From: Nemertoderma westbladi
Taxonomy: Eukaryota > Xenacoelomorpha > Nemertodermatida > Nemertodermatidae
NCBI GenBank assembly: GCA_032718475.1
Contig: JAUCBJ010004717.1
Location: forward strand, 1 to 37,098
DNA: 37,098 nucleotides
Direction: 5' to 3'
Shown: piece after piece, positions 1 through 9,196 of the stretch
Position numbering within the stretch: position 1 is the stretch's first letter
Layout of the letters: each line of letters begins with the position of its first letter
The notes under the pieces: model-generated
What the model was told of the DNA's origin: nothing
The model's database searches: none
What the model saw: only the letters and a program-made list of their open reading frames with translations
Made by a program: the position numbers and the translations under genes

Positions 1-1054
1 CCGCGAGTTTGTTGTCGAGACAGGAGACGATGGCATTGTCTCCTATGGGTGCGCCCAGGATCTTCAGGTCTTCTAGTGGGCGCACCTGATTCCCCTCGCA
101 GACCTCATCGAACCCGCGTTGGATGGATAGACGGGACTCCGGAGATACCTCCCCAAGGAAGAAGAGTTCCGACTTGGAGTGGTTGATCCGGAGTCCGCAA
201 TGACCTCCCTCGAGGATGACGGATCGGAGGTAGTCTAACACCACCCGGTAGTGGTCAGCGAGATTCCCGTCGTCTAGGTACCAGATGTTAAACCTCGACT
301 GCAGCAACTGGATGAATGGGTTCACCGTGTCGCTGAAAAGCCGGGGTCCGTCCGCATCGCCTTGCTGCACTCCTTCCTCAGAGAGGAGTGTATTCTCCCC
401 ATGGAGGAGGAAGCTAGGCGCTCCGTACGCCGCCAGCATTGAGTTGTACATGCTGGGGTAACACTGGTACACAGTTTCGAGCATGGAATCCCGCCGGATG
501 GAGTTAAATGTGTTGCTGAAGTCGATCTTCAGCAACACACTACCAGGAAGGTTCGGGGAGGAGGAGAGTGCCCTCGCTGCGTGGGCCGCCGCTTCAGCGC
601 CGAGTTTGGTGCCGATCCCGAGCTGGACAGTGCCGTAGGAGGAGGTACGGGGTCCCTGGGTTAGGAAGCCGGAGTACTTCCCCACCAATCGCCGCAGAGT
701 GTTGCCAACGGCGATTGGGCACACCCCACCCTCCGTCTTCGTGAACGCGAAGAGATTTGCGGCGTAGAAGGTGGGGCGGATGGCGAGGGGAACTTCTCCG
801 GAGGTGGTGGTGTCTAGGAATCCCGCGAGTCGTTGTAGAAGACGGGCCGCGGCCTCTCCGTTGGTGGGGGAGATCAGGTCTTTGAGTATTTGGGGCCGCA
901 ACCCATCTGGTCCTCCGGCACTGCCGCTCGGGAACGACAGGATAAGTCTGCGGGCGATAGTAGAGGAACAAGGTGAGGCCGTAGCGTTGAGGTCCACTGG
1001 AGGTGGGTTGGTACGGCGGTTGTCAGGCCGTGCATGGTGTTTCTTCTGCAACGC
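1..1054 (-). pseudogene. LINE A reverse transcriptase domain, runs off left edge
   Basis: One frame stays open on the minus strand from 1054 to base 1. It shows ordered RT blocks: PIAVGNTLRRLVGK (about 717-676), the first catalytic aspartate in KIDFSNTFNSIRR (about 530-492), GVQQGD (about 373-356) and WYLDDG (283-266), the polymerase active site. The blocks match a non-LTR (LINE) RT common in invertebrates; I recognise the motif style but cannot name the clade. It lies in the same frame as the N-terminal part at 1058-1849, separated only by a TAG at 1055-1057, so the element was probably one ORF. Substitutions such as GVQQGDADGP, where the family usually has a proline after GD, suggest a decayed copy. 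The 3' end of the element lies outside the window. Confidence 0.85.
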
Positions 1055-1057
1055 CTA

Positions 1058-1849
1058 CCGTGTCTCCGGCGTGTTGGGCGCAAGTGAGTCTGCTGAGGAT
1101 GCCAACCGGATGGCGCCCTTCACGTCAGAGTCCTCGATCTTTTCGGCTATGGCCATCGCGAGTCGCTCTGCACCACCACGCTTCTTCGTGTTAGTTGGGG
1201 GGGCGGGGGAGTTAGAGTCCGCGAAGGGGTCGGCACGGAAGGCAGCCACTCGCGCATTGATTGTGGCAGCGAGTGACCGAGTGTGGCGCCGACCCCCTCG
1301 TTTGGGCGTAGCGAGGCAGTGGTGGCTGACAGTCAGTAGTCTAAGCCACCCCTGGGGCTCGTTGGGCCGCGTGCCTACCTCCCCGAGGATGTCAGCGAGG
1401 AGGTCTGCGAAGTTGGTACGCACGGCCCTGGGGACGTGGCGCAGCTGCCGTTGTTTGCAGTTCCGCAGCCGCGCCAAGACATCCCACTCCCCAAGGGTGG
1501 CCCAGTCGAAAGGCGGGGGGCACGGTGGTAGAGGAATAGGGGTGGAAGTAGTGGGTGGAGGTGTAGATGTAGGAGGTGGAGGACGGAGGGATGAAGGGAG
1601 TACAGTTCCGGTGGAGGTACGCGAGCCTGGACACCTACCGGCGAGCGGTCCGTGGACACGGAGTCGCCCGTCGGAGTTTACCGCGATTTCCCGGCGGCAC
1701 TGTGGGCAGGAGGAGTGCCCAATAATGCTCCGGTTCATCGCAGAGGTATCCAGGCTGCCGGCCATCGCGCCCTCTGCCCTCTCACGGGCAGAGGTTGTTG
1801 ATATAGGTCTGTAGGTATATAGGCCTAGCACAGCAGTACACAGGTACAC
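1058..1849 (-). pseudogene. LINE A N-terminal region with zinc finger
   Basis: 264 codons are open up to a TAG at 1055-1057. A C-x2-C-x14-H-x6-C zinc-finger-like cluster (C48, C51, H66, C73, counting from a Met at 1849) is followed by a proline/threonine-rich linker, then a basic, helical region that leads into the RT frame. The likely true start is Met29 or Met39, because the first residues read like upstream flank. The segment before the stop and the segment after it are in one frame and resemble the continuous ORF of this LINE type, so the TAG looks like a nonsense change, most simply at a Gln codon. GC-rich composition ends abruptly near 1855, marking the probable element edge against AT-rich host DNA. 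The plus-strand frame 771-1814 is its shadow. Confidence 0.75.
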
Positions 1850-1983
1850 GTGCTGACGTGCAGTACAAGCTACAGTTTTGCAAAATCATAGTTAATTAGT
1901 TATATTAAATAGATAATATGTAAATAGTTAATTAAATAAAAAATAATAAATAAAAAAAGAAAAAAAACTTATGCCAAACACAC

Positions 1984-2118
1984 CTGGGAACCTCCACCAC
2001 AATCTGAACTACATGGTGAATAGTCACTCCATTCACTCCAATTGCTGTTTCCAAATGGTTGCTTACAAAAATTGGATTGATTCGGATCACATGCATGTGG
2101 CATTTTACAGTTTGAATT
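1984..2118 (-). CDS. Secreted PAN-TSP1 protein, exon 3 (thrombospondin type-1 repeat)
   Basis: Exon inferred from splice signals: acceptor ttttttcctag just before 2118 and donor CAG|GTGTGT at 1983. The 135 bp (45 codons, phase 0 at both ends) continue exactly in frame from exon 2. The translation has six or more cysteines and carries NWSEWSDYSPCSSDCGGGSQ, the W-x-x-W-S-x-x-x-x-C-S-x-x-C-G-x-G signature that opens a thrombospondin type-1 repeat. TSP1 repeats are extracellular adhesion modules with C-mannosylated tryptophans. The repeat is cut by the donor, so its second half must lie in exons further left, beyond LINE A or outside the window. Read unspliced, the exon hits a stop soon after the donor, which is why a plain ORF scan misses it. 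Confidence 0.75.
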
Positions 2119-3116
2119 CTAGGAAAAAATAGAATATTAAAATTAATTGTCATTGCCATCTTATTAAGTTAAAATATTAGTAAAAAAAGCTCAATGACAA
2201 AACATACAGTATACTGTACATCAGTTCGCTATCGGACCTAGTTGTGTATGCAAGTTTTTGGTTGTGAGGACCTTTTGGTTGCCTAGAAACAGTGAAATAA
2301 ATTCTAGAATGACGGATCAGATTTGTCGAATTCACTCAATTAAAATTCTGTGACATCCCATAAGGAGCATCTATTGGACATGCTTATCTTCAAAATTTCA
2401 AATATACTATTGTGTACTTTGCCCAATGTTTCGTTTTCCGTCATTAGGCTGCCCTGCTTAGGCGCGTAACTTATTACAACAATATAGATAGCAATGGATC
2501 CATCTATTAATGCCAGCTCTCGCTGGCCAGCTTGTGTTATTACTCTTCCTCTTTTTTAACATTTTTAATAGCATTTTCTTCTGAGACTTCTAGATCACAA
2601 TCTAATTATAATCACTTATCAATCCTAATATTATCACTAATTAAAAACATATGTAAAAAAAATTTAAACAAATTTAAACTTGTGACAAACGCTTGGAGGC
2701 TCTCTTGGGCCTGCCCCGTTTGGGTTTTTCACCAAATTCACCAAATAGGCCTAACAAACGTCTTCACCAACTACTACTATTACAGTAAATGGCTTGCAGC
2801 ATTAAAATGCACAGAAAGATGCTATGGAGGCTTAACATCAAAATATTAATCTTAAAATCGTAATACTAAAAATGCATAATTTATTGTCTAGGAAATTGTT
2901 CCAGAAATAATTTATCATTAAACACCTGAAGAAGATAAAATTTATTTATCGGCAGCTATTGTAATATTATATTCTGTATATTTTTGATTATTTAAAACAT
3001 TGTTGTTGATCTCGGTTGTTTATAATTTTTTAACAACTCTTCACACCCCTTTATATTTTATCACATGTACATAACTTTGGATAGATGTAGTTGTTGAAAT
3101 GTTCTATAAAATTTAC
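2119..3116 (-). other. Intron 2 of the PAN-TSP1 gene
   Basis: AT-rich stretch between the donor GTAAAT (3116) and the acceptor cctag (2119). No coding signal is seen; the plus frame at 2532-2849 has no recognisable domain. Confidence 0.6.
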
Positions 3117-3261
3117 CTCTCCAGCTCCATTTGTTATTGAATCTAAACCACTGAATGACGCCACATCAATCCAAACCGACTGGGGGTCAGACAGAAGAAA
3201 CTGCGGTTCATTTGCTGAATTGAGTTGGCAGTCCTGAACATCCCTTATATAATTGATAGAC
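3117..3261 (-). CDS. Secreted PAN-TSP1 protein, exon 2 (second half of PAN/apple domain)
   Basis: Acceptor catttcatgcag precedes 3261 and the donor is GAG|GTAAAT at 3116. The 145-bp length fits the phases: exon 1 leaves two bases, exon 2 supplies one and then 48 full codons. The joined protein reads CRSINYIRDVQDCQLNSANE across the junction, which is the spaced-cysteine end of a PAN/apple domain (C...C..., hydrophobic strand, C-x-L). PAN/apple domains bind protein or carbohydrate outside the cell. The rest of the exon (to NGAGE) is a linker before the TSP1 exon. Matched phases and good consensus sites on both sides argue for a real, possibly functional exon. Confidence 0.75.
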
Positions 3262-3840
3262 CTGCATGAAATGATCTTTATTTTCAATTACTATATATAA
3301 ATTAAAATTATAGTCTAATAATATACAGTATACGCAAATATACATAAATCGGTACAAACCAATAGCATGCATTTATGTTGTATCCAGTGATTCGTTCTCT
3401 TATACACCAATAACTATTCACTCTATATCTATTTAAATTATATTTAGATCGCCTATTATTACCTCTGCTTCCAATATACATATATTACATATATACTACT
3501 ACTACTACTTATAGATACTACTACTACATACAAAGTACATTTAGGATAAAAATTGAGAGAGCTTCAGATTACTATAGTCCTACTTTTTTTTAATTTTCTT
3601 TAAAATATTGTTAGCTAAATAAAAATTACATTGACAATTTAGATAAAACATTTTGCACATACATATATATTGTCTATATTTATGTTATATTTTCTATTAC
3701 TATTGTGTACCTATATTTTTGTTGTTGGAACTACGTCAAACATAAGAAACATACCAAATATATTTCTGTATTTTGCACATACATGTACTATACTATTTAA
3801 ACTTTAATTTTAAATCAAAAAAATATATAATAAGAAATAC
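3262..3840 (-). other. Intron 1 of the PAN-TSP1 gene
   Basis: Between donor GTATTT (3840) and acceptor gcag (3262). Very AT-rich, with short (TAC)n runs near 3494-3530. Nothing else is recognised. Confidence 0.6.
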
Positions 3841-4037
3841 CTGCACTTATTCACTTCTTGGCAAATAGTGTGACACAAGATATGACTTTCAATATTCGGA
3901 ATGGTAGATAAATTTTTTCCAACCATACGTTGTCCATCAAGGGCCTCGGCTTTAAATTGGATTTTGTAAAACTGATCATTCCCAAACGATTTAACTACCT
4001 GGAGAGCAAATACTGCTGCCAATAAATTAAGAAACAT
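3841..4037 (-). CDS. Secreted PAN-TSP1 protein, exon 1 (signal peptide and start of PAN domain)
   Basis: The frame opens at Met 4076, but Met 4037 is the better start because it begins directly with a signal peptide (MFLNLLAAVFALQVVKSFG, likely cleavage soon after). About 40 residues follow, then CHTICQEVNKC, the first cysteines of a PAN/apple fold, which run into exon 2 at AG|GTATTT (donor at 3840). The three exons together give roughly 160 residues of a secreted protein with order signal peptide - PAN - TSP1. The gene is incomplete to the left. The full domain order after TSP1 is unknown, so no family name is given. A 5' UTR exon upstream is possible but not visible. Confidence 0.7.
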
Positions 4038-4076
4038 GTTTACTTTCCACCACGAATCCTGTATTTCTGTGTACAT

Positions 4077-4722
4077 TATGGAAACAAGGTTTTATTTCAC
4101 GGAAATAAATAAACTCTAAATTTAATTAATACTCATTACTGCTCAAAATATTTAACATAATTACTCATTAATACTATTATAATTATGTAATCCCATTTGC
4201 GGAAAGTATTTTCGATTTAATTAACAAAAATTTAAGTTTTGAAGAATGATTAAATGTTTCAAAGTTTCTGATTAGTTTAAACAGGTTTTTCCAACTAAGC
4301 CAGTAATCTTTTGTATTTTATTGAGTGGCTACTAATAACTCTGAGGTTAACAAAAGTTTGATCCCACATATTGTTTGATCCCACATTACATTTCTAAGTG
4401 TTTAAACCTTTGAGGACAGTATTAAGGGATTACTGATTGTAATATGTTGATTACATTTTGTATTGATACAGTAATATAGCCCCAAATTAATACTGATTAA
4501 CAGATTATAACTTTCTGTTTATTAAATGTTACTACAGTTGTATATCAGCGGCACATCATTTGAAGCAACCCTGTGGGGAGAGCCACAAAGTAAGCGAGCT
4601 TAGCATATGACAAGTCTATAACCTAGTCTTCAAGGCTCCACAGTCTGGATATTCCAGATAATCGTAGTACAATTAATATTACAAGCGCGTATTGAAAAAT
4701 GCCATTATTAAATAAGTGGAAA
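4077..4722. other. AT-rich upstream region of PAN-TSP1 gene and 3' flank of PLE 1
   Basis: No ORF of interest. It should hold the promoter of the minus-strand PAN-TSP1 gene. The part right of about 4560, which is less AT-rich (for example around 4561-4650), is probably the 3' untranslated end of the minus-strand PLE. No clear TATA box or target-site duplication was found. Confidence 0.4.
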
Positions 4723-4752
4723 GTTTCGATTTAATACATAAATCATCTTCAG
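4723..4752 (-). other. Hammerhead-core-like remnant in PLE 1 3' region
   Basis: On the minus strand the sequence reads CTGAAGATGA, then a 4-bp stem TTTA/TAAA with loop TGTAT, then TCGAAAC. A hammerhead ribozyme core is CUGAUGA - stem II - GAAA, and PLEs are known to carry hammerheads in their terminal regions. The extra bases in the first box make this at best a degenerate relic. Stems I and III were not identified. Confidence 0.25.
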
Positions 4753-4911
4753 CCAAATCTAACGGTAAAGTACAAAAAGTTTACATTAAAATCTTAAATT
4801 GAAATACTGCATAATAATGTATAAAACTAAGTAATAAGATATGATGAAATTGTAGTTACAACTGAATAATGTAAGTAAAATATTGCACGGTACCAACAAC
4901 AAAATCAGAGA

Positions 4912-5360
4912 TTAGTAGGCCATGGTATAAACAGTATAGTACAGTTTGTAAGTTATAATGGTACAGTACGGCCTAGAACAGCGAGTAGGTCTGTGGCGGG
5001 TAATGATGAGGCTTTCCTTAATTTGTAAGTCGTAATTAGTAGCAGCTCTACCTATAATTGTAAAGTCGTTGTATGTGAATTTGTGGTCCTCATCCATATG
5101 ACGTGTTCTCGTACTGATAGTGTTTCGTTTAGGTGTTGTTCTTCTAACTTCTTCTAATCTTCGAACGGGAAAGGCTTCAGCCTTTCCCGTTCGAAGGGAG
5201 CGGGAGACACACAAGTGTTCGCAGATTCTTGCTTTGTAATGTCGCTTGGTTTGCCGATATATGTAGCGTTGCAGCTACTACACGGAAATTTATATAAAGC
5301 AAGAGGTCTGAGACACAGGGGAAGTCTATCCTTAAAAGGGAAGTGGCCACCTAACATACG
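4912..5360 (-). pseudogene. PLE 1 C-terminal GIY-YIG endonuclease
   Basis: From 5360 leftward the minus strand gives LGGHFPFKDRLPLCL, then LYKFPCSSCNATYIGK, where the YIG motif falls at about 5250-5261. After a frameshift it continues with SRSLRTGK, DHKFTYNDFTIIGRA and DLQIKESLIITRHRPT, the usual PLE endonuclease tail, with stop codon near 4912. The GIY-YIG domain nicks the target during PLE insertion. The frame break coincides with a perfect palindrome at 5160-5195. The protein is broken and not expected to work. Confidence 0.85.
5160..5195. repeat. Perfect 17-bp palindrome with 2-nt centre
   Basis: TTCGAACGGGAAAGGCT (5160-5176), centre TC, then its exact reverse complement (5179-5195). It sits within the PLE endonuclease coding region at the frame break, so it is more likely a hairpin-templated mutation than a functional site. 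Confidence 0.9.
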
Positions 5361-5361
5361 C

Positions 5362-6393
5362 ATGGTACAGCTTGGGGATTTAGAGGACAGCGAGACAAAT
5401 TTGGATAATATCTCAGCACCCTATAACAATGATACAGATGGTGAAATATCAAGTGACGAAATTACAAAGGCTGCCAACAAAATGAAGAACAACAGCAGCA
5501 CAACCGATGAACAAACCATTAGAGATACTCTGTTTTCTACTTTACCTTATCTGCTAGTTCTGTTTAATCTAAATTTCCATACAGGTATATCTGCATTTCC
5601 AACGAGCTGGTTTGGAATATTAATCAGTCTACCGAAAAAAGGAAAACTAAAACTTCCCCGATTTGTGCGTGGAATCACTCTCATGTCATCGCTTGCTAAA
5701 CTCTATGATCTAATACTCAGCAACAGACTCACAAACTGTATTAAAGTTCCATCAAACCAAACTGCATTCCAGAAGGGAAAAGCTGTGCAATACATGTACT
5801 CACATTGAAAATTATCCTTGATTATGCCAGAATAAAGAAAAAACAATTTTTTATTATATTAACAGATTTTACAGCAGCTTTTGACGGAATAAGTAGACGC
5901 AAAGCTAGTTCTTAAGCTAGCAACTATTGGGTATGGTGGCATGCTTCTCACAGCCCTTATTGGAATGTATCAAAACACAAATGTTGTAGTCCAATTTGCA
6001 TCCGAATTCTCCAAGATGTTTAGAATACTGAGCGATATCAAACAAGGTGCACCTTCAAGCCCAATACTCTTTGTAATCTATACTATTGGCCTCATTGAAG
6101 CATTTGACATACTCGATGGAGACAGCTTCCTTGTGAGGTTCCTCACATTACTTCATGCAGACGACTCACTAATACTGGCGACTATACGCAGATCGGCCTG
6201 TATCAAACTGAACATTCTAGAATCACACTGTTCGAAAAACTACCTGGAACTTAACCCTAGCAAATGCTCTTTCTTTTGTACAAATGCTACTACGATAGAT
6301 GACAAAAATCCCCTGGAACTGAAACTGAAATGTGAATCAATCAAATTTTCGGATAAAGAAATGTATTTGGGGTCGATCTTATGCTCTTCATGA
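5362..6393 (+). pseudogene. LINE B reverse transcriptase (broken)
   Basis: The RT starts at a helical segment (ISSDEITKAANKMKN, as in the usual LINE sequence before the fingers). It continues with ISLPKKGKLKLPRFVRGITL and NQTAFQKGK, changes frame near 5800 (the region encodes TDFTAAFDGI, the first catalytic Asp), and resumes at 5941 with SDIKQGAPSSPILF and LLHADDSLILA. The catalytic box here is HADD, where most LINEs have F/Y-A-D-D. It runs to MYLGS near 6370. Three frames are used, so the copy is dead. LINE clade not assigned. Confidence 0.8.
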
Positions 6394-7241
6394 AAACTGA
6401 CAGACATGTTTTACAAAGATCTAAAACAGAGGCATTTTTACGGGAAAACGCCCATGTCCCACTTAAGGTAAAGGAGGAAGTTCTAGACGTATGCCTCTCG
6501 AACGCTATTATGTACAACTGCGAGGCCTGGGGCCATATCCCTTTACAGAAGCTCGAAACTAAGTACAGAAAGGTTCTCAAAACAATGTTGGGCGTTAAGT
6601 CTTCCACGCCAAATGAACTAACTCATTTATATAGAATTAGGCAGACCTCTGATTTCTGATGTCATAAAAGCACAAACTGGAAAATTCATTAAAACTGCCC
6701 AGCAGAGTGATGATTTTATCAGTTCCCCCTTGCATCATGCTCTCCAACTAAACACACCTTTCACAACACACTTAAAACTAGAAGCAGACAAGAACCACAA
6801 AGACCTCCACGATGCATCATTATCCACTTTGAGACAGTCTATCAGGGACAAAGCCGCACATGGCCGCAGAAGTACATCACATATCTCGAACTCAACCCAT
6901 CACTAACCCGACCAAAAGCATACAACTGCATGTACTCCAACTCCGATCTAAAGGCTTACACACATATACGTACAAGTTCACATGACCTTGCAATTGAAAC
7001 AGGCCGATATCATAAAGCACCAAGCGACATGAGAGTCTGTACATGTAGTGATGTAGAGGATGGGTATTACGTTCTGGGTAGTTGCCACATTTACACAAAT
7101 ATCCGTGGTAAATTTATTTCGATAAACCATAATTTGTCACTTAGCGAAATCCTAGAGCTACCCAGTGCACCACCATCTTACGTATCTCAGATCTCCCACC
7201 ATCGTAAAATCAACCGGTCCTCAACCTCCACTCAGTTTTGA
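6381..7241 (+). pseudogene. LINE B C-terminal region
   Basis: 6381-6659 continues the RT thumb (CLSNAIMYNCEAWGHIPL, then YRKVLKTMLGVKSSTPNEL). After a frame change, 6880-7241 encodes YLELNPSLTRPKAYN and HIRTSSHDLAIETGRYHKAP, followed by a CTC...C cysteine group. This R-x-R/I-x-T-S-S-H-x-L-x-I-E-x-G-R pattern followed by cysteines is the typical LINE C-terminus. The overlapping minus-strand frames at 6341-6607 and 6892-7098 are shadows. Confidence 0.7.
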
Positions 7242-8115
7242 TAGAATATTATTACTGATGCTAACATATCTACATTAATTAAAGGTTACCACTACTTACC
7301 AATGCCCTTAATTCGTTGTTAACTTATAACCAAAATGATTATTATGTGTTTTGCTTATTATTTGTGTTATGTTTTGTATATTATTTATGTTAAGTTTTGT
7401 TTAATATTTATGTTAAGTTTTGTTCGATATTTGTGTTATGTTTTGTTTGTAATTTCAACTACTATTTTGCTTGAGAACCTACCAACACTATCACCACTCG
7501 AATAATTTATTGCATTCATTATTTTGTTACGCACTATTTTGTCTGATTATTTCATCATTTCGTGCTGTTGTCATTTTACCTACCTGATATACATTATGTA
7601 CTTTACTTATACCATATATATATATACTTTATTTATACCCTCTATATACTTTACTTATATCCTCTATATACTTTACTTATACCATATATATATATTTTAT
7701 AAGTTTAAATTAAGTAAAGAAAGTTAGGGAATATGACTGTAGGGTGTGAGATCAAGCTGTTTTAGTATAATAATATTTTAAGAATTCAAAAAGTGACAAC
7801 TTATATGATCAATCACTAAAAATTTATTTTTTTATTATTAGCTTTCGATAGCTCTCCCTATCTTTTTCAAATAAACGATATTCTAGAATTATTGCACTAC
7901 AAGTAATCTCAATATTTTATATATATATATATATATATGCTTTATTTATACCCTCTAAATACTTTACTTATACCCTATATACCATTTAATATTAACACTA
8001 GAAAGTTTCAATGACTAACACCTATAATTCGTATTTTCTTTGGACTATATGTTGTAAATTACAATTATATCTATTTCTTCTATTGTGCTATATCATATAT
8101 ATCTTAGTCAATAAA
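7242..8115 (+). other. LINE B 3' untranslated region
   Basis: AT-rich, with imperfect short repeats (ATTTATGTTAAGTTTTGTTT-like at 7340-7450; ATATAC and TTTATACC blocks at 7600-7690 and again at 7920-7990) and a (TA)n run near 7915-7940. No coding potential recognised. Confidence 0.55.
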
Positions 8116-8146
<31 letters not shown>

Positions 8147-8203
8147 CATACATACATACATACATACATACATACATACATACATACATACATACATACA
8201 TAC
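8116..8203 (+). repeat. (ACAT)n microsatellite tail of LINE B
   Basis: About 22 uninterrupted ACAT units, ending exactly at the right-hand target duplication ACATACG. The tail sits at the 3' end of the LINE, as expected. Confidence 0.95.
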
Positions 8204-8204
8204 G

Positions 8205-9196
8205 TGTAGAGCGAAAGATAATCTTAAAATTTCATTGAGGGAACGCTTTTCAAAGTAACCCTAGTCGTGTTATAAGTAGGACAGAGTATGAACCAATGAA
8301 CGATATACATAGATATACAGGTCTTTGGGGACAGAGGGTGTGTTTGATTTTTACCAGTCATAAGATGGACTATATTCGTATCAGTAACTATGGACAGTGC
8401 TTAGCGTAACCATTGAGAGTGTGAAGCTTGTGGAGGATATAAATTTGTTTATGAAATTGACACCAAGTTGAACAAATCATAAAAATTATGTAGTCAAGTG
8501 TTGATATTAGAGTAATTTTGAATTGGTCTGGAATAAAGCATCATAGGGTGTGTAAAGGCCGGTAAAAGTTGGAGGGAGTCATTGGTTTCGAATTCGGCTG
8601 TAAACTGTATATTTCTATGTAGTTTATTCAGGTAGTTCATGAAGTCAGTTGCATGTTGTCGGACACGGAATAAAATAAATGAGTCATCTACATAACGGCA
8701 GTAAAATAGTGGCTTGATTTCAGTAGGACATTGTTCGATAGTGTTCAATTGTGTTTTTCGTGAAAACAAAAAAAGCAAAAGTTGGACCCAGCGGACTACC
8801 CATTGATACCACAACTATTTGTATAATTTTATTATTAAATATAAATTCTATGTTTTTAACTGAGAATTCTAGAATTTTCTTGTAATGCGCCCTTGTTAAT
8901 GTTCTTGTACTGTGCCCGTCTACTGTATCACTGTTTTCGAATAGCTGGGATAGAATAATTACAATGGTTTCATCTACTGGTACGTTTGTAAACAAATTTT
9001 TTACGTCAAAGATTTTTCAATAGAAAATGTATCCCTAACTGTGTAATCATTAACTGTGTCCGTTTGTAATTGTGGAACTAGGTATTTAGCTATATTATAT
9101 TGAAATTACCTATTGCTGATAGTATGGGTCTAGTGGGGTAGCCATCTTTATGGACTTTTGGTAGTCCATATAGAATGCCTGGAAGAGTACCAGTTG
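8205..9196 (-). pseudogene. PLE 1 reverse transcriptase core and C-terminal part
   Basis: Read right to left: GTLPGILYGLPKVHKDGYPT (about 9196-9135) and TRPILSAIGNF, then LFTNVPVDETI (about 8995), MGSPLGPTFA, FYCRYVDDSFILF (catalytic YVDD at 8683-8694) and NIQFTAEFE. After a frameshift come TFTGLYTPYDA, CSTWCQFHKQ and IIFRSTRM at 8205, where the LINE interrupts. LYGLPKxHK and the RYVDD box are characteristic of Penelope-like RTs. In-frame stops occur around 9070-9100, and frameshifts near 8760 and 8540. The frames at 8494-8814 and 8720-8995 are parts of this one gene. Confidence 0.88.

Larger units (their letters stand above)
5361..8197 (+). mobile_element. LINE B, inserted into PLE 1 with 7-bp target duplication
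   Basis: ACATACG flanks the insertion at 5354-5360 and again at 8198-8204; outside these repeats the PLE coding sequence is continuous. The inserted DNA holds plus-strand RT remains, a long AT-rich 3' untranslated part, and ends in an ACAT microsatellite, a usual LINE 3' tail. The 5' end is truncated inside the RT region, so there is no endonuclease. Because the tail repeat overlaps the duplication sequence, the true duplication could be a few bases longer or shorter. Confidence 0.85.

Noticed and set aside
771-1814. 347-codon plus-strand frame
   Set aside because: Antisense of the LINE A frame, whose zinc finger and RT motifs are on the minus strand.
7524-7727. Tyr/Ile-rich plus ORF
   Set aside because: Product of TATA-rich short repeats in the LINE B 3' UTR.
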